From Aralia elata (lineage: Eukaryota; Streptophyta; Magnoliopsida; Apiales; Araliaceae), in NCBI GenBank assembly GCA_034770075.1, contig CM068386.1, positions 45,917,990 through 45,981,989 on the forward strand: 64,000 nucleotides of DNA, read 5' to 3'. The notes below the pieces were generated by a model that searched no databases, had not been told where the DNA came from, and worked only from the letters and a program-made list of their open reading frames with translations. A program made the position numbers and the translations under genes. Positions 21,611 to 33,468 of the stretch are shown here, piece after piece (position 1 is the stretch's first letter; the number at the start of each line of letters is the position of its first letter).

Positions 21611-22329
21611 GGGCATGTAACGATCGAGAATTTTAATTTCCTTGTAACCCGAGTTTATGTATGAATGAAATGAATTTTTATTTTTATTTATATTATTATG
21701 TGTTATGTTCTTAAAGATCGTGTTATAACCTAGAATATGTGTATGTGTTGAATTTTACGTGTTGTAGTGTCGTTAGGGTGAATATATTGACTTCGCGAAA
21801 AATCACAAAAATCACTATTCACGGGGCACGCTTATCGAGGCACTATTCACGCCATTATATTTTTGTGTCTTCTTCGACCTTAATAAATTACAGTAATACA
21901 CGTGTGCGAAATGATAATTTTTCCAAGTGTCGGATTTTCGTTTTGAGCCCGTTCGTGTTTTATTCGGTATCCAAAACTTATAATATGACTGTTCCGAATA
22001 AATGGACAAACTCTGTAATAATTATTTTTATGTGTCCCAATAATTATTGGAGTACCCATTTTAATTTTGGGTAGAGTTATTTACCAGTTTTGGTACAAAA
22101 GGGGGAGTTTTCGGATATATTTTTGGTATTTTCGGGTATTTATTTTGACTTGTTGCTCCAAGTGGGAACCACCCAACCACATTAGACCAATCAAAGGAGA
22201 GCATGGGGGGTGTATTGCCGGCAAGCTTGGAAAATTTGGCCAACCTTGAGCACCAAACCCACTTCTCCCTAATTCACTCCTCCACTCTCCCAAATCATTC
22301 AAACTCTCATTCCTTCCCTAAACCATCAG

Positions 22330-22500
22330 CTGCTAGAGAGAGAGAGAGAACTGCAGAAAAGAAAGGAGAAGGAAGTCGCCGGAGTTCGCCGGAAAAAGAA
22401 AAGAAAGTCGCCGGAAAAGAGAGGAAGAAGAAGAAGAAGGAGAAAAGAAGAGAAGGAGAGGTTCGGGTGAACCAAGAAAGAAGAAAGAGACTCAAGCCAA
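22330..22500 (+). repeat. GA-rich tract in S2
   Basis: Purine-rich sequence with GAGAGA and GAAGAAGAAG runs. Long frames through it encode only Lys/Glu/Arg-rich low-complexity peptide and are not considered genes. It corresponds to the CT-rich block of the reverse-oriented C LTRs. Confidence 0.75.
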
Positions 22501-23178
22501 GCTCTAGAAAAGCCTCATAACATCTAGGAACGATTCACAGAGGTAAATATTCAACATCAAACGATTATCTTTCAATTTCATTGAGTTTTCAAGTTTTTCT
22601 TAGTTTTCAAGCTCTTAGGCTTGGTGGATGATTTTTAGTTGATTGTGGTTGTTATTGTTGGTTGTATTTCGTTTATATTGTTGTTAAGAGACTATAGAAG
22701 CCATTAATAACATCAAAGTGGAACAAAAATAGAGGAAATCTGTACCTATGCTTAAGGAGGATGAAGAACATGAAGAACAATGGACTTTTTGGACATTCGG
22801 ACTTTTTAGAGGACTGTAAAGCTATGATTTCGTATTTGTTAATTTTATTTATTGATATGGTATTGTAGTTCCATGGGTTACGAAGCTAACCCAGTTGGAA
22901 TGAACCAAAAAGGAGTTAAAACGAGTTCGTAGTAATGATTTTTGTAAAACTTGTCAAGAACTCGAAGAGCAAAGTATGAACTTTACGCTTTGGCTTTAGA
23001 TTTGACCATGTTAATGGGTAGCTCTGCATTTTTGATATGTTGTAGCCCCATGAGTTAGGAGTCCATAGAGTCCGGAATGGACCAATTTGCTTGTGTATTG
23101 AAGGAGTTATGGAGGTTGAAGTGGCCGGAGGTTGGAGTCGCGAACTGGGAACAAACCCAGAATCCGGCTACTGCAGAT

Positions 23179-23376
23179 TGGCGCCGCAGCGCCACCCATA
23201 TGCCTTGTATCTCACGCTACAGCGAGGGGAAATATGGGAAAATAAACGGGACTCACGCCGCAGCGTGAGGCCCAAGTGTTAAGCTTCACGCCGCAGCGCG
23301 AAGCCCGTCTTGTGCAGGACACGGGACTCAAGCCGCAGCGTGAGCTCTAGTAATGAGCCTCACGCTGCAGCGCCAG
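23179..23376 (+). repeat. Six GC-rich hairpins with core CGCAGC in S2
   Basis: Modules of the type CTCACGC-CGCA-GCGTGAG are at 23179-23194, 23210-23226 (degenerate), 23252-23269, 23285-23302, 23327-23344 and 23359-23376. The third is a perfect 7-bp-arm palindrome around CGCA. Arms vary but usually stay complementary. They occupy the LTR position held by the minisatellite in element C. Confidence 0.88.
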
Positions 23377-24916
23377 CTCCGTGTTTGGGCCAGGTTGGGT
23401 CGGTCAGGCGGGTCAAGTCGGGTCGGACCTAATGAATCCTTTTCAATGGGTCCAACACTTATATTTATCCTTGGATTAAATGATTAGACAGGTTAACTAA
23501 GCATATTCTGTTAAACCCTAAATGCTTAAGTATTTCCCAAATGTCAAGACCCCCGACCGGGTAGTCGTAGGGTGATCAATGTGTTTTAATGATGCAGCGT
23601 CCATTTTGAACCATTATTTGAAATGTGACTAATTGTTATGTAAATATGTACTTAATTGTGTAGGATATTAAGGAGCGTGTGTTGTATTATTGTAGCAGCG
23701 CTTCAGGCAAGTTTCCTTAACCCTTGTCTAACCCTTGTGTTGGGCAAGTTCTATTGTGTGAGTTAATTATTGATTGAGCGATCATTTTATGTTGTTGCAA
23801 GTTCTTCTTTAACCCTTGTCTAACCCTTGAGTTGGACAAGTTTCTAAACCTTATGCACTACTTTTATTTCGTGCAAACAGGTACATTGTTGCTAGTTTCA
23901 TGACTCAAATCGAGTTACTACTTTCAATTATTTTGGTGGACTAATTAATGTCAATTACTTCATATCAAAGATAAATTATTGATATTCACCACTTATGCAT
24001 TTGAATTCATTATCTGTTGTTAGACTGTGAAACATTTAAGTTCTTCATTCATGAACTGTTTAAAGAAATAGTTTACGCCACTTGTTTCGGCTAGACGTAT
24101 GTTTAATCATCATTGTTGTTAAGTAAAGCTATCCAATCAAATTGTTTGGTTTGGATTCCTATGTAAAGCTGAGATGAACAACCCTCATAGCAGGGGAAAC
24201 AGTATGTATGTCGGGAAACCGACACGCGCGCGAACAGTATGTTAAAGGGGTTATGCATAACACTGGGTACATTAGGCTGATCACCTATTGTATTAGTATG
24301 TCGGATTATCGGATGAATTTCTGGTGATTCTAGTAAAAGTTCAGTGTCATGATGACCACTCAGTATAGAATATTTCCTCCATTTGGAAACCTTGAAATCA
24401 TTCGGTCCTTAGAGGCCCTACATTTGTGTTAATGAGATCATTCGTTGAGATTATGCAGATTCTTGAGCTATCTTTTATTCTCTTGATTCTTGTAAGCTAT
24501 AAAGTATTCATTTGATGATTCACGATTATTGTTATTATACTTGCTGAGCAAATTTGTTGCTCACCCTTGCTTTCCTTAAAATATTTCAGTTAGTGGAGCT
24601 CGTGGTGAAAGTTTAGGGATGGATAAAGGCAAGGGCAAAACCATGGATTAGCTTTGTACCGTTAAGATTATCGTTTTGATTATGTATTAAGACTCGTTGA
24701 CTTTTATGATGTATTAAGACTTAATTACCCTCATGTATTAAGTTACGTTTTGTAGAAGTTTTGGTTTCGAGACTTGGGACAGGATTATTTATGTTATATC
24801 AATGTAAATATTCCTTTATTTCCGCTGTAAGTTATCAATAGAATGATGCAGGTATGAGATAGTGACGAACCAGGTCTGCGGTTCGGGTGACCCGGATTTG
24901 GGGGCATCACAGGGCC

Positions 24917-25233
24917 TTCAAAATCAGTGCAATTTCTGGCACTAGGTCTATCGCAAATTCAATTTCCCTGTCTGGCGGAAGACCGAGTAATTCGCTTGGA
25001 AACACGTCTGGAAACTCTCTCACTATCGGTATATCTATAATTTCTACCCTTCCTTTCTTTGTATCTACAATATAAGCTAAGTAGCCTTCACATCCTTTCT
25101 TTAACAACTTCCTGGCCTGTATCATCGTAAGACAACATGAACGTCTCAACGATGTGCTACCATAAAATACTACCCTCAACCGGTTCGAGGTCCGAAGGTT
25201 CACACTTTTCTTCTGAAAGTCAATTACTGCCAC
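24917..25233 (-). pseudogene. pol: Element C protease-RT junction fragment
   Basis: The reverse strand encodes VVFYGSTSLRRSCCLTMIQA, YLAYIVDTKKGRVEI, IPIVREFPDVFPSELLGLPP and REIEFAIDLVP, the linker from protease into RT in chromoviruses. It is continuous with the RT fragment beyond S2. Everything upstream (gag, zinc knuckle, protease active site) is absent. Confidence 0.88.
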
Positions 25234-25773
25234 TATCCCCTTTCGTTACTCTCAAGGCCTTCCTCTCGACGGCACCTTTAGTTAATAATAAAGTTCATAC
25301 TATTAAATCAACACTCATCTTCTAACGCATTCTTATTTAATGCTAACACATACACATACTCATCATAAAGCACATTTAATAAATACTCTTATATTAACAA
25401 GCTTCTCTTAGTACCTCGTACTGCTTACATCATATAGCATTCTTGCTATCAACATTCCTCGTCCCTCTGTTACTATCAACAAGATGGGATTCACATAACT
25501 ACTCCACAACTTATACAAAAGTTGGGACTTACTAAAGATACCCCGCTAATTATATCAGAAACTGGGATTCACATATCTTACACACATAGATATACATATA
25601 CCTCAATTTATCCACAAGCTTAACAACATTAAGTATAATCCAAATCCTAAATTCTAAGATCATAATAAATTACTACCCAAAAATAACCCTATATGAGTTC
25701 ATCTCCTCTTATTCTCTATACATTTCCTAAGGTTATAGCCTAAAGACCTCTCTCTAAAGGTTTATAACCTAAG
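25234..25773 (-). other. Element C leader with gag deletion
   Basis: Only about 540 bp lie between the primer site and the protease-RT linker, too short for gag and protease, so a deletion of about 1.5-2 kb is inferred. What remains is AT-rich leader resembling element D's leader near its right end. No coding was seen. Confidence 0.7.
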
Positions 25774-25786
25774 GCTCTGATACCAA
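25774..25786 (-). promoter_or_regulatory. Element C primer-binding site (tRNA-iMet)
   Basis: The reverse strand reads TTGGTATCAGAGC two bases inside the LTR end GGCGTCACA, the standard initiator-Met primer site. Confidence 0.92.
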
Positions 25787-25788
25787 CC

Positions 25789-28700
25789 TGTGACGCCCCC
25801 AAATCTGGGTCACCCGAACCGCGGACCTGGTTCGTCACTTTCTCATACATGCATCATACTATCGATAACTTACAGCGGAAATAAAGGAATATTTATATTG
25901 ATATAACATAAATAATCCTATCCTAAGTCTCGAAACCAAAACTTCTACAAAACGTAACTTAATACATAAGGGTAATTAAGTCTTAATACATCACAAAAGT
26001 CAACGAGTCTTAATATATAATCAAAATAGTAATCTTAACAGTACAAAGCTAATCCGTAGCTTTGCCTTTACCTTTATCCTTCCCTGAGCTTTCACCACGA
26101 GCTCCACTAACTGAAATATTTTAAGGAAAGCAAGGGTGAGCAACAAATTTGCTCAGCAAGTATAATAACAATAATCATGAATCATCAAATGAATACTTTA
26201 TAGCTTACAAGAATCAAGAGAATAAAAGATAGCTCAAGGACTTGCACAATTTCTACGAATGATCTCTTTAACACAATTGTAGGACCTCTATGGACCGAAT
26301 GATTTTCAATGTTTCCAAATGGAGGAAATATTCTATACTGAGTAGTCATCATGACACTGAACGTTTACTAGAATCACTAGAAATTAATCTGATAACCCAA
26401 CATACTAATACAATAGGTGATCAGCCTAATGTACCCGGTGTTATGCATAACCCCTTTTACATATTGTTCGTGCGCGTGTCGATTCCCCGACATACATACT
26501 GTTTCCCCTGCTATGAGGGTTGTTCATCTCAGCTTTACATAGGAATCCAAACCAAACAATTTGATCGGATAGCTTTACTTAACAATAATGATGATTAAAC
26601 ATACGTCTAGCCGAAACAATTGGCTTTGACATCTATCTCATACAGTTCATGGAATATAGAACTTGAAAGCTTTAATAACATGCGTTGAAGCATGGCTAGG
26701 TAACGTGAATGATTAACAATTCATTCTAAGAGTACTTGCAATACGACAATGATTGAAGTAAAGGAACCTATCCAGAATATCTTGAATAAGATAAGAAACT
26801 CGCTTAATGGAGTAATACTTGCAACAATATACAACATTTGTATAAGATAGGAAGCTTGCTCAAATAAAAATAATAGTTGAGTAAGGAACTTGCAATAATA
26901 TAGAATACTTGTCCAATTATAACTTGAATAAGATGGAACTTTCTCAATAAATAGCTTGAATAAGGTTAAGAAAATTTGCATTCAATATATAGAAAGAATG
27001 AAGTTAGGGAACTTGCCCAACACAAGGGTTAGACAAGCGTTAAGAAACTTGCAATACAATAGAATACTTGTCCAATTATAACTTGAATAAGATAGAACTT
27101 CCTTAATAAATAACTTGAATAAAGTTAAGAGAACTTGCATTCAATATATAGAAAGAATGAAGTTAGGTAACTTGCCCAACTCAAGGGTTAGACAAGCGTT
27201 AGGAAACTTGTCCGGTGCGCCTGCTACAATATTACAACACACGCTCCTTAATATCCTACACAATTAAGTACATATTCACATAACAATTAGTCACACACTG
27301 AATACCAAATAATGGTTTATACTACTCTATAATGTTTCATTCTTATAAGAAATAAAATATTAAACAATATTATACACACTAGTTACAGCATTATGACGCT
27401 TGCGCGTCCGCACGCCAACCTCGCCTATTCGAATGCCCAAGCGACACGCAATTGCGTATGCCTAGCATGCCCATTCGATTTATCTAATACTCATTGGTTA
27501 ATGCTAAGTATCATTATAAATCATAACATTCATGTTTTTGGACTTAGAACAATGTCTTTTATTGTTGGAAGCATTACACGTTGCACACATGCATGACCGA
27601 CGCCTTCTATTTGCACAACAACCCTAAAAACGGTCAATTTCAAAATTGCTCCAGGTAGTAAATTTCAATTCTAATTAATGAAATTATAGGTCTATCTCTA
27701 AGCTTTCTGGATCATCTTAAATCATCCAATTTGGAGTTTATATGAGAAGGTTAGGTCCGTTTTACTAAAGGAGGTCAGCATCGCACAACGAGCTCGCCCC
27801 GGAATGCCTGTGCTCGCCCCAAAGTGCTTCTGCTCGCCCTAAAGGGCTTGTGCTCGCCCTAGAGGGTGTGTGCTCGCCCCGGATGAGCTTGTGCTCGCCC
27901 AGAGTGTTTGTGCTCGCCCCAGAGTGTTTGTGCTCACCCCGGAGGAGCTTGTGCTCGCCCCAGAGGGCTTGTGCTCGCCCCAGAGGGCTTGTGCTCGCCC
28001 CAGAGGCTTGTGCTCGCCCCCAGAGGGCTTGTGCTCGCCCCAGAGGGCTGGTGCTCGCCCTAGAGAGCTGGTTCTTGTCCCGGATGAGCTTGTGCTCACC
28101 CCAGAGGGTTCCTCTCTGCCAAGCTCGCCAACAAGCTCTGTTTTGGCACCCAAACTTCAAACCTTCGTAACTTCTTTGTTACTACTCGGAATTAGGCCAT
28201 TTCAGAGGCTATGGAAAGTTTACAACATGAACTATAAGACTCCTATAGATTCATACACTTATAGCATTAACCAAAATTATCAAACATGAAAAATATCTAC
28301 CATGGTTCTCTAAAGTCGTCCAACAGTCCATGTCCTTGTTCAACAGTTCATTGTTCTTGCTCCATTAAGCCAAGGTATGGATTTCTTTCATTTTTTGTTC
28401 CACTTTGATGTTGTTAATAGCTTACATAGTCTCTTAACAACATTTACAAACATCCAAAACAAATAACAACAAGAATCGCAGCAAAGCCAACCCATAAGCT
28501 TAAAAGCTCTACAACCATGAAACTTTGAAAACCTTAACCAAAATCAAATGAAAATGTGTTAAGTGAGATGATTACCTCTTGTAATCCCTCCAAGATGCTA
28601 GAGAGCTTGCAGGTTAGGCTTGAGACTCTCCTTTCACTTCTTTGGCTCCTTTCTTCTCCACCCGTGTCTCTCCTTTCTTCTTCCTTCAAGTTTCTTCCTC

Positions 28701-29472
28701 TTCCTCTCCCTTTGTTCTTGTTCTTCCGCTCTCTCTCTCTCTATACCACTCCCTCCCTCTCTGCAGCTCTCTTCTTGCTAGCAAAAGGACTAAGCTTGGA
28801 AATAAGCTGAGTATAAGAGAATGAAAGGAAAGGAGTTAGATGAATAAGGCTTGGGAGAATGAAGGAGTTCAACACCCGAGCTCCTCCTCTTTCTTTCTTT
28901 TTCTGCACCTCTCTTCTCTCTACTATGCTCTCACTCTTTCTGCAGCACAAAGCTTGGTAGTTGAAAGTTTGAATGGGATGGCAGCTTGGAGGCTTCGGGA
29001 GAATGAGAGGGAGTAGCTCAAGAAAGTCTAGCATTTGGGAAAATTAGGGCATTGAGCCCATCAAATGGCAGCGTGCTGCCGGCTATCCACTCTACTCCTT
29101 GCATTTGATTGGTCCAAGGGTTTAGGTTGGTTCCCACTTAAAATTACAAGTCAAAATAAATACCCAAATACACAAAAATATACCCGAATACTCCCACTTT
29201 TGTACCCAATTTGGTAAATAACTCTACCCAAAATTAAAATGGGTACTCCCATAAATTATTGGGACACATAAAAATAATTATTATGGGATTTGTCCAAATA
29301 TTCAGAACAGTCATATTATACATTTCGGATACCGAATAAATCACGATTGGGCGCAAAATGAAAATCTGACAATTGGAGAAATTATCACTTCGCACACGTG
29401 TATTATTGAAATTTATTAAGGTCGAAAAAGACGCAAAATGTTATGGCGTGAACAGTGCCTCGGTAAATGTGT
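25789..29472 (-). repeat. Element C 5' LTR, main part (before S3)
   Basis: It matches 14889-18560 of the 3' LTR with scattered substitutions and small gaps, including the 159-bp duplication and the minisatellite. It is interrupted by S3 after GGTAAATGTGT and resumes at 33469. Confidence 0.92.
27791..28112 (+). repeat. GC-rich minisatellite, 16 units (5' LTR of C)
   Basis: The partner of the array at 16891-17213, with units in the same order and point differences only. Confidence 0.92.
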
Positions 29473-30902
29473 TGTGACGCCCCCAAATCTCTACACTCCC
29501 CTGTAGCAGATCTGGTGCTCACGTGAAACTATACATCTATAAATATTCAATAAAATATGACTTCTATCTATCCAAGATTCACAGTATCCCATAACAGGTA
29601 CTAGTTCCGGCCAGAACGTTGTCTGTGTTTGGATACCCTCACTTAGATATATAGATTCATATCTTATGAATATCTCTTTCATATCAATATTCCCTATCTA
29701 TCTGACATTCACAGTATTAATGATAAGATTATCCATAGAACTGAGGGGCGCATTCCGGTAAAGATGACACCTTACCGGCGCTCACTAAGTGTAACCCCAG
29801 AGCTTATAGGAATCTCAACATCATTTAGATACCCTCATTCAGATGTATAGTTCATATAGACACTGTATTTAACTTAGTACAACTATTCTAATGAATTTAA
29901 ATATCAGAGTATAACGCATTCTATGACATAAAGGATCGTAATATATTACATAACATTTTGTTCGGTTACATCATTCGTTATACTAAGTTATTACAACAAC
30001 AAGTCTTTAAAAGACTTAAAGTATTCAACAACAGAAATAAAACTTAATAAGCATGTCTTTTCCCCTTATCAGTCCCAGACGTGCTAGGGATATCATTTAC
30101 AGCTGCAAAAGAAGATCTGCACAAGAATGAACTACAAAAGCTCAGCAAGTTCATTTGAATATATAAACACCATGTGTTTGATTTGAAAGATATCAACAAT
30201 GTATACTGAGGGTTCTGTATAAGAACCATATATTTCATTTAGTTCTATCAGTCTTTAAAGACTTAGAACCATTTGAGTTTTGGATATCTGGTAGGTGATC
30301 AGCCTCACCAATATCCTAGGAGTATGCATATCATCCTACCATTTGTGGTCAATATATTATCGACATTTATTGGCCTTCCTATGAAGGCATTTCCATTTAC
30401 TCAGTATAGATGTCTTACCAAACAATTTGGTTTGACACAACAATTTACGCTCGAATAAACACTATACGAATAATGATTCATTTCTTAAGTTATGCTGAAC
30501 AAGAAGCAATAACTTCACAATAATTGATAGCAAGATGTATAATACTTGCTTAAATATAACAAAGTTGGGAGACTTGCCTTAGCGTAGCTCACTATAATTT
30601 AGTACGATCGGTCAACACACGTAGTCTACGTATACCAATAATAAGCGTTAGCACGTATATAAACATGTATCACGCTAATCTAAACAAGTTTCATTAAGGT
30701 TCGACGTTGATTCGGTATCTCGGTCGCGTCCTTAATGGCTATACACATAGATTGTTCGATAAAACTTCATTTGGAAGTCGAATTATTAGTCTAAATAATT
30801 TAATTATTATTTCTAACATTTTTAGAAACTTGGTATTATTTTTAAATAATTTTCAGAAGCTTGGAAGTATTTTTAAATAATTTTACAAGCTTAGGAATAT
30901 TT

Positions 30903-31240
30903 TTAAATGATTTAATTATCATTTAGAATAATTTTAAAACATTTAATATGTTATTTAAATGATTTATTTATCATTTAGAGTATTTTTTGATACTTAAAAT
31001 ATTATTTAAATGATTTATTTATCATTTATAATATTTTTAGAAAGATAGAATATTATTTAAATGAATTTATTTTATCATTAATAATATTTTTTTTTAGACT
31101 TTATTTTATCATTAAAAATAATTTATTTATTACTTACCATAATTTTCAAAACTTAATTGGATATTTAAATGATTTAATTATCATTTAAAGTAATTTTTAA
31201 ATACTTAATATATTATTTAAATGATTTATTTATCATTAAT
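30903..31240 (+). repeat. AT-rich hairpin array AAATGAT...ATCATTT in S3
   Basis: At least five copies of AAATGATTTATTTATCATTT or near variants (about 30905, 30955, 31010, 31165, 31217). Each has complementary AAATGAT/ATCATTT arms around a 6-base loop, separated by AT-rich spacers. Confidence 0.75.
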
Positions 31241-31563
31241 AATGTTTAAATATTTAATATTTTATTTAATTATTATATATAATAATTTTATTTACCTTAA
31301 TATCATTTTTAAATAATTAATATAATTATTTAATAATTTAATATTATTTTTAAATAATTAAAACAATTATTAAATGATTTATCATAATTATTATTTAATT
31401 AAATTAAATAATATATCAGAATATATAAAAATATTAAAAATAAATTTTTTATAATTTAAAAATAAATTTTCGAATTTATTTATTAATTATTAATAATTAT
31501 TTACTATTTATTTATTATTTTATAATTTATTTAATTAATTTTTATTTTATTTTTATTAAAAAT

Positions 31564-31589
31564 CCGTCGCTAAAGGGCTTTAGCGACGG
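31564..31589 (+). repeat. Perfect 12-bp-arm palindrome CCGTCGCTAAAG in S3
   Basis: CCGTCGCTAAAG (31564-31575) and CTTTAGCGACGG (31578-31589) are separated by GG. A further CGTCGCTAAAGG lies at 31631-31642. This word is common near the ends of plant CACTA transposons, so it may mark a captured fragment; no CACTA terminus was found. Confidence 0.75.
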
Positions 31590-31816
31590 TCTGCATAGGA
31601 TAATAGGTTTCTGGGTTTGTACATGAATTTCGTCGCTAAAGGTGTTCTTCATGAATAACACTTGGTCAATGTCCAACAGTGACTTTTGACCTCAAATTAA
31701 TCTCAGCTCGTTTGATGTTTGTGTTTGATTTTTGTTTGTTGTTATAGCCAACATGGCAGTGTACAACGACATATCAAATTTTACCTCAAACTATATCATA
31801 CCATGCTCTAAATTTG

Positions 31817-31906
31817 ATGGTCAAACCACCGGGTTCAAACTGTTCTTGAGTTTCTGGGTTACCCAGAAACTCAAGCAGTCATGGTCAGTCAACATGGTTT
31901 GACCAT
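31817..31906 (+). repeat. Nested palindrome pair in S3 (first unit)
   Basis: CTTGAGTTTCTGGGT (31845-31859) and its exact complement (31861-31875) flank one base. An outer pair ATGGTCAAACCA (31817-31828) and TGGTTTGACCAT (31895-31906) encloses them. Confidence 0.85.
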
Positions 31907-32038
31907 GAATAACTTTGATTCTGTGTTTGCTAAATGTGTTTTGATGATTCAATATTGTAGTTTACATACCAAATAACATGTCTAACACAAGAAACAACAT
32001 ATTAAATATCATCTAGGTCATTTCTGGGTTGATCAAAA

Positions 32039-32125
32039 GTCTGACATCAAACTGTCAGACATTCATATGATTTCTGGGTTACCCAGAAATCAATCCCCCA
32101 TGGTCGGCCAACGGGTTTTGACCAT
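32039..32125 (+). repeat. Nested palindrome pair in S3 (second unit)
   Basis: GTCTGAC/GTCAGAC (32039-32060) is followed by TGATTTCTGGGT (32068-32079) with its exact complement (32081-32092), then ATGGTC (32100-32105) and GACCAT (32120-32125). It is a diverged tandem copy of the first unit. A third hairpin, CTGTTCTTG/CAAGAACAG, lies at 32270-32292. Confidence 0.8.
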
Positions 32126-32879
32126 TAATAACTTCTATCCTAGAGATAATTTAACCATTCTACCAATTGGATCTTAAAGCTAACATGGCATACTACTGAT
32201 TCATGCTTTAAAACACATCAAACAAACATTTTAAGCCGATCAAAAGCTCTGACAAAAAGGCCTGTCAGACTGTTCTTGACTGCCAAGAACAGTTTGAGTT
32301 TTTGGCTTGATTTTCATATCTAGATGTTATGTAAACATGTTTTAACCGCCCAGATCACTAAATAACATATTAATAAGGATTCCTAAACATCTAAAACACA
32401 AAAATTTTGCAGGCTTGAAGATCAAACATAAATTAGGGTTTTGTGCACCTTTTTCTTTAAAATTTGATTTCTGGCTTCTGATTCTGAGCTTGTGGTTGCT
32501 AGGGCTTGATATGGTATGACTATAAGTGTATAAGCTTTGAAATTTCGTAGGCTTGCATGATCAGATCTCATTCTATTTATAGTGTCTTGAATTAGGGCTT
32601 CCTAGGCTAAATTTCCAAATTTTTGCCTCCATAAATATCTAGGCTTGGGACTTGTGTTACTCAAACCTGATCTTGGGCACCTACTTGTGCTGGAGTGTGT
32701 CAAGCACAAGCTTGCACACTCCTAGCTTCATTTTCATTGGCTAGGATTTTAATTTTTGATTTATTTTACTTACTAATTAAATCTAGATTTTTGTTAATCA
32801 TGATTAGGATGTTAAATTAAGTTTAGTAATACCCTAATTATGATATTATATCACAATTAAGATTTATAACTCCATAATT

Positions 32880-33130
32880 TAGTGTTCTTGAATCAAATTA
32901 GGGCTTTAGGGTTTCTAATTAGGGTTTAGGGTTTTCAATCCTACAATTAGGGTTTTAATCTTTCGTTTAGGGTTTAGTTTAATCTTAATGGTTTCATAAT
33001 TAACATTATGATTCATTATTTAAATCTTAATTATATTAATTAAGATTATTGTACAATAATTAGGGTTTTAATCGATCAATTCGGACAACTATTACAATTT
33101 AGGGTTTTCAACTTAGGGTTTCTATTTCCG
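32880..33130 (+). repeat. Scattered TTTAGGG-like telomeric words in S3
   Basis: TTAGGGTTT and TTTAGGG words recur about ten times among AT-rich spacers. They are the plant telomere unit in degenerate, non-tandem form inside an LTR, so not a chromosome end. Confidence 0.7.
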
Positions 33131-33295
33131 TGTAACATTTTAAACCCTATTTAACTTATTTTAGAATTTTATCAGTTAATATAATATTATATTAATGTCG
33201 AAGCACGACAAATCACTTTGTCATTTCCAAGCACGACACAGCAGCTTACAAAAATAATTTGCTGAGACGCTCCTCGGTGAATTCGCCAGAAGCAC

Positions 33296-33311
33296 GACAA
33301 ATCATTTTGTC
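33296..33311 (+). repeat. Conserved hairpin GACAAATCATTTTGTC (S3 copy)
   Basis: Same 16-mer and same AAGCAC context as in S1 and S5, followed by AAGCACGACTCAGCTGCTT. Confidence 0.75.
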
Positions 33312-33468
33312 CGATTAAGCACGACTCAGCTGCTTGGCGAAAATTTTTTATTTGACCTAATTGTTTAATGAAATACACAATCACATAATACAAAGTCATA
33401 TCATGAAATTTCATTTATTAAACACATAATTTACATATGCAGATCTTATTAGTGTTCGGAATATTACA

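Larger units (their letters stand above)
21616..24911 (+). mobile_element. Solo LTR S2 (3.3 kb) in element C RT, opposite orientation
   Basis: It begins TGTAACGATCGAG and ends GGGGGCATCACA, the same termini as the C LTR but in plus orientation. The TSDs are GGGCA (21611-21615) and GGGCC (24912-24916), one mismatch. The host RT frame is conserved across the insertion (3301 bp removed, frame matches). The middle carries CGCAGC hairpins instead of C's minisatellite. No internal domain is present. Confidence 0.92.
29473..33468 (-). mobile_element. Solo LTR S3 (4.0 kb) in element C 5' LTR
   Basis: It begins TGTGACGCCCCCAAATCT and ends GTTCGGAATATTACA. The TSDs are TGTGT (29468-29472) and TGTGC (33469-33473), one C-to-T change. 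The first roughly 1 kb and the last roughly 300 bp match S5, but the middle (about 30600-33180) does not. That middle holds AT hairpins, a CCGTCGCTAAAG palindrome, TTTCTGGGT palindromes and TTTAGGG-like words. No coding was seen. Confidence 0.9.

Noticed and set aside
22203..22520. 105-aa frame in S2
   Set aside because: Lys/Glu/Arg-rich low complexity translated from a GA-rich tract inside an LTR; no initiation or homologue context.
30140..30460. Small frames in S3 (reverse 30044-30238 and forward 30273-30458)
   Set aside because: Located in the LTR part shared with S5, where the corresponding sequence is not open; no domain.
32880..33130. Chromosome end or interstitial telomere block
   Set aside because: The TTTAGGG-like words are dispersed, not tandem, and lie inside a solo LTR.
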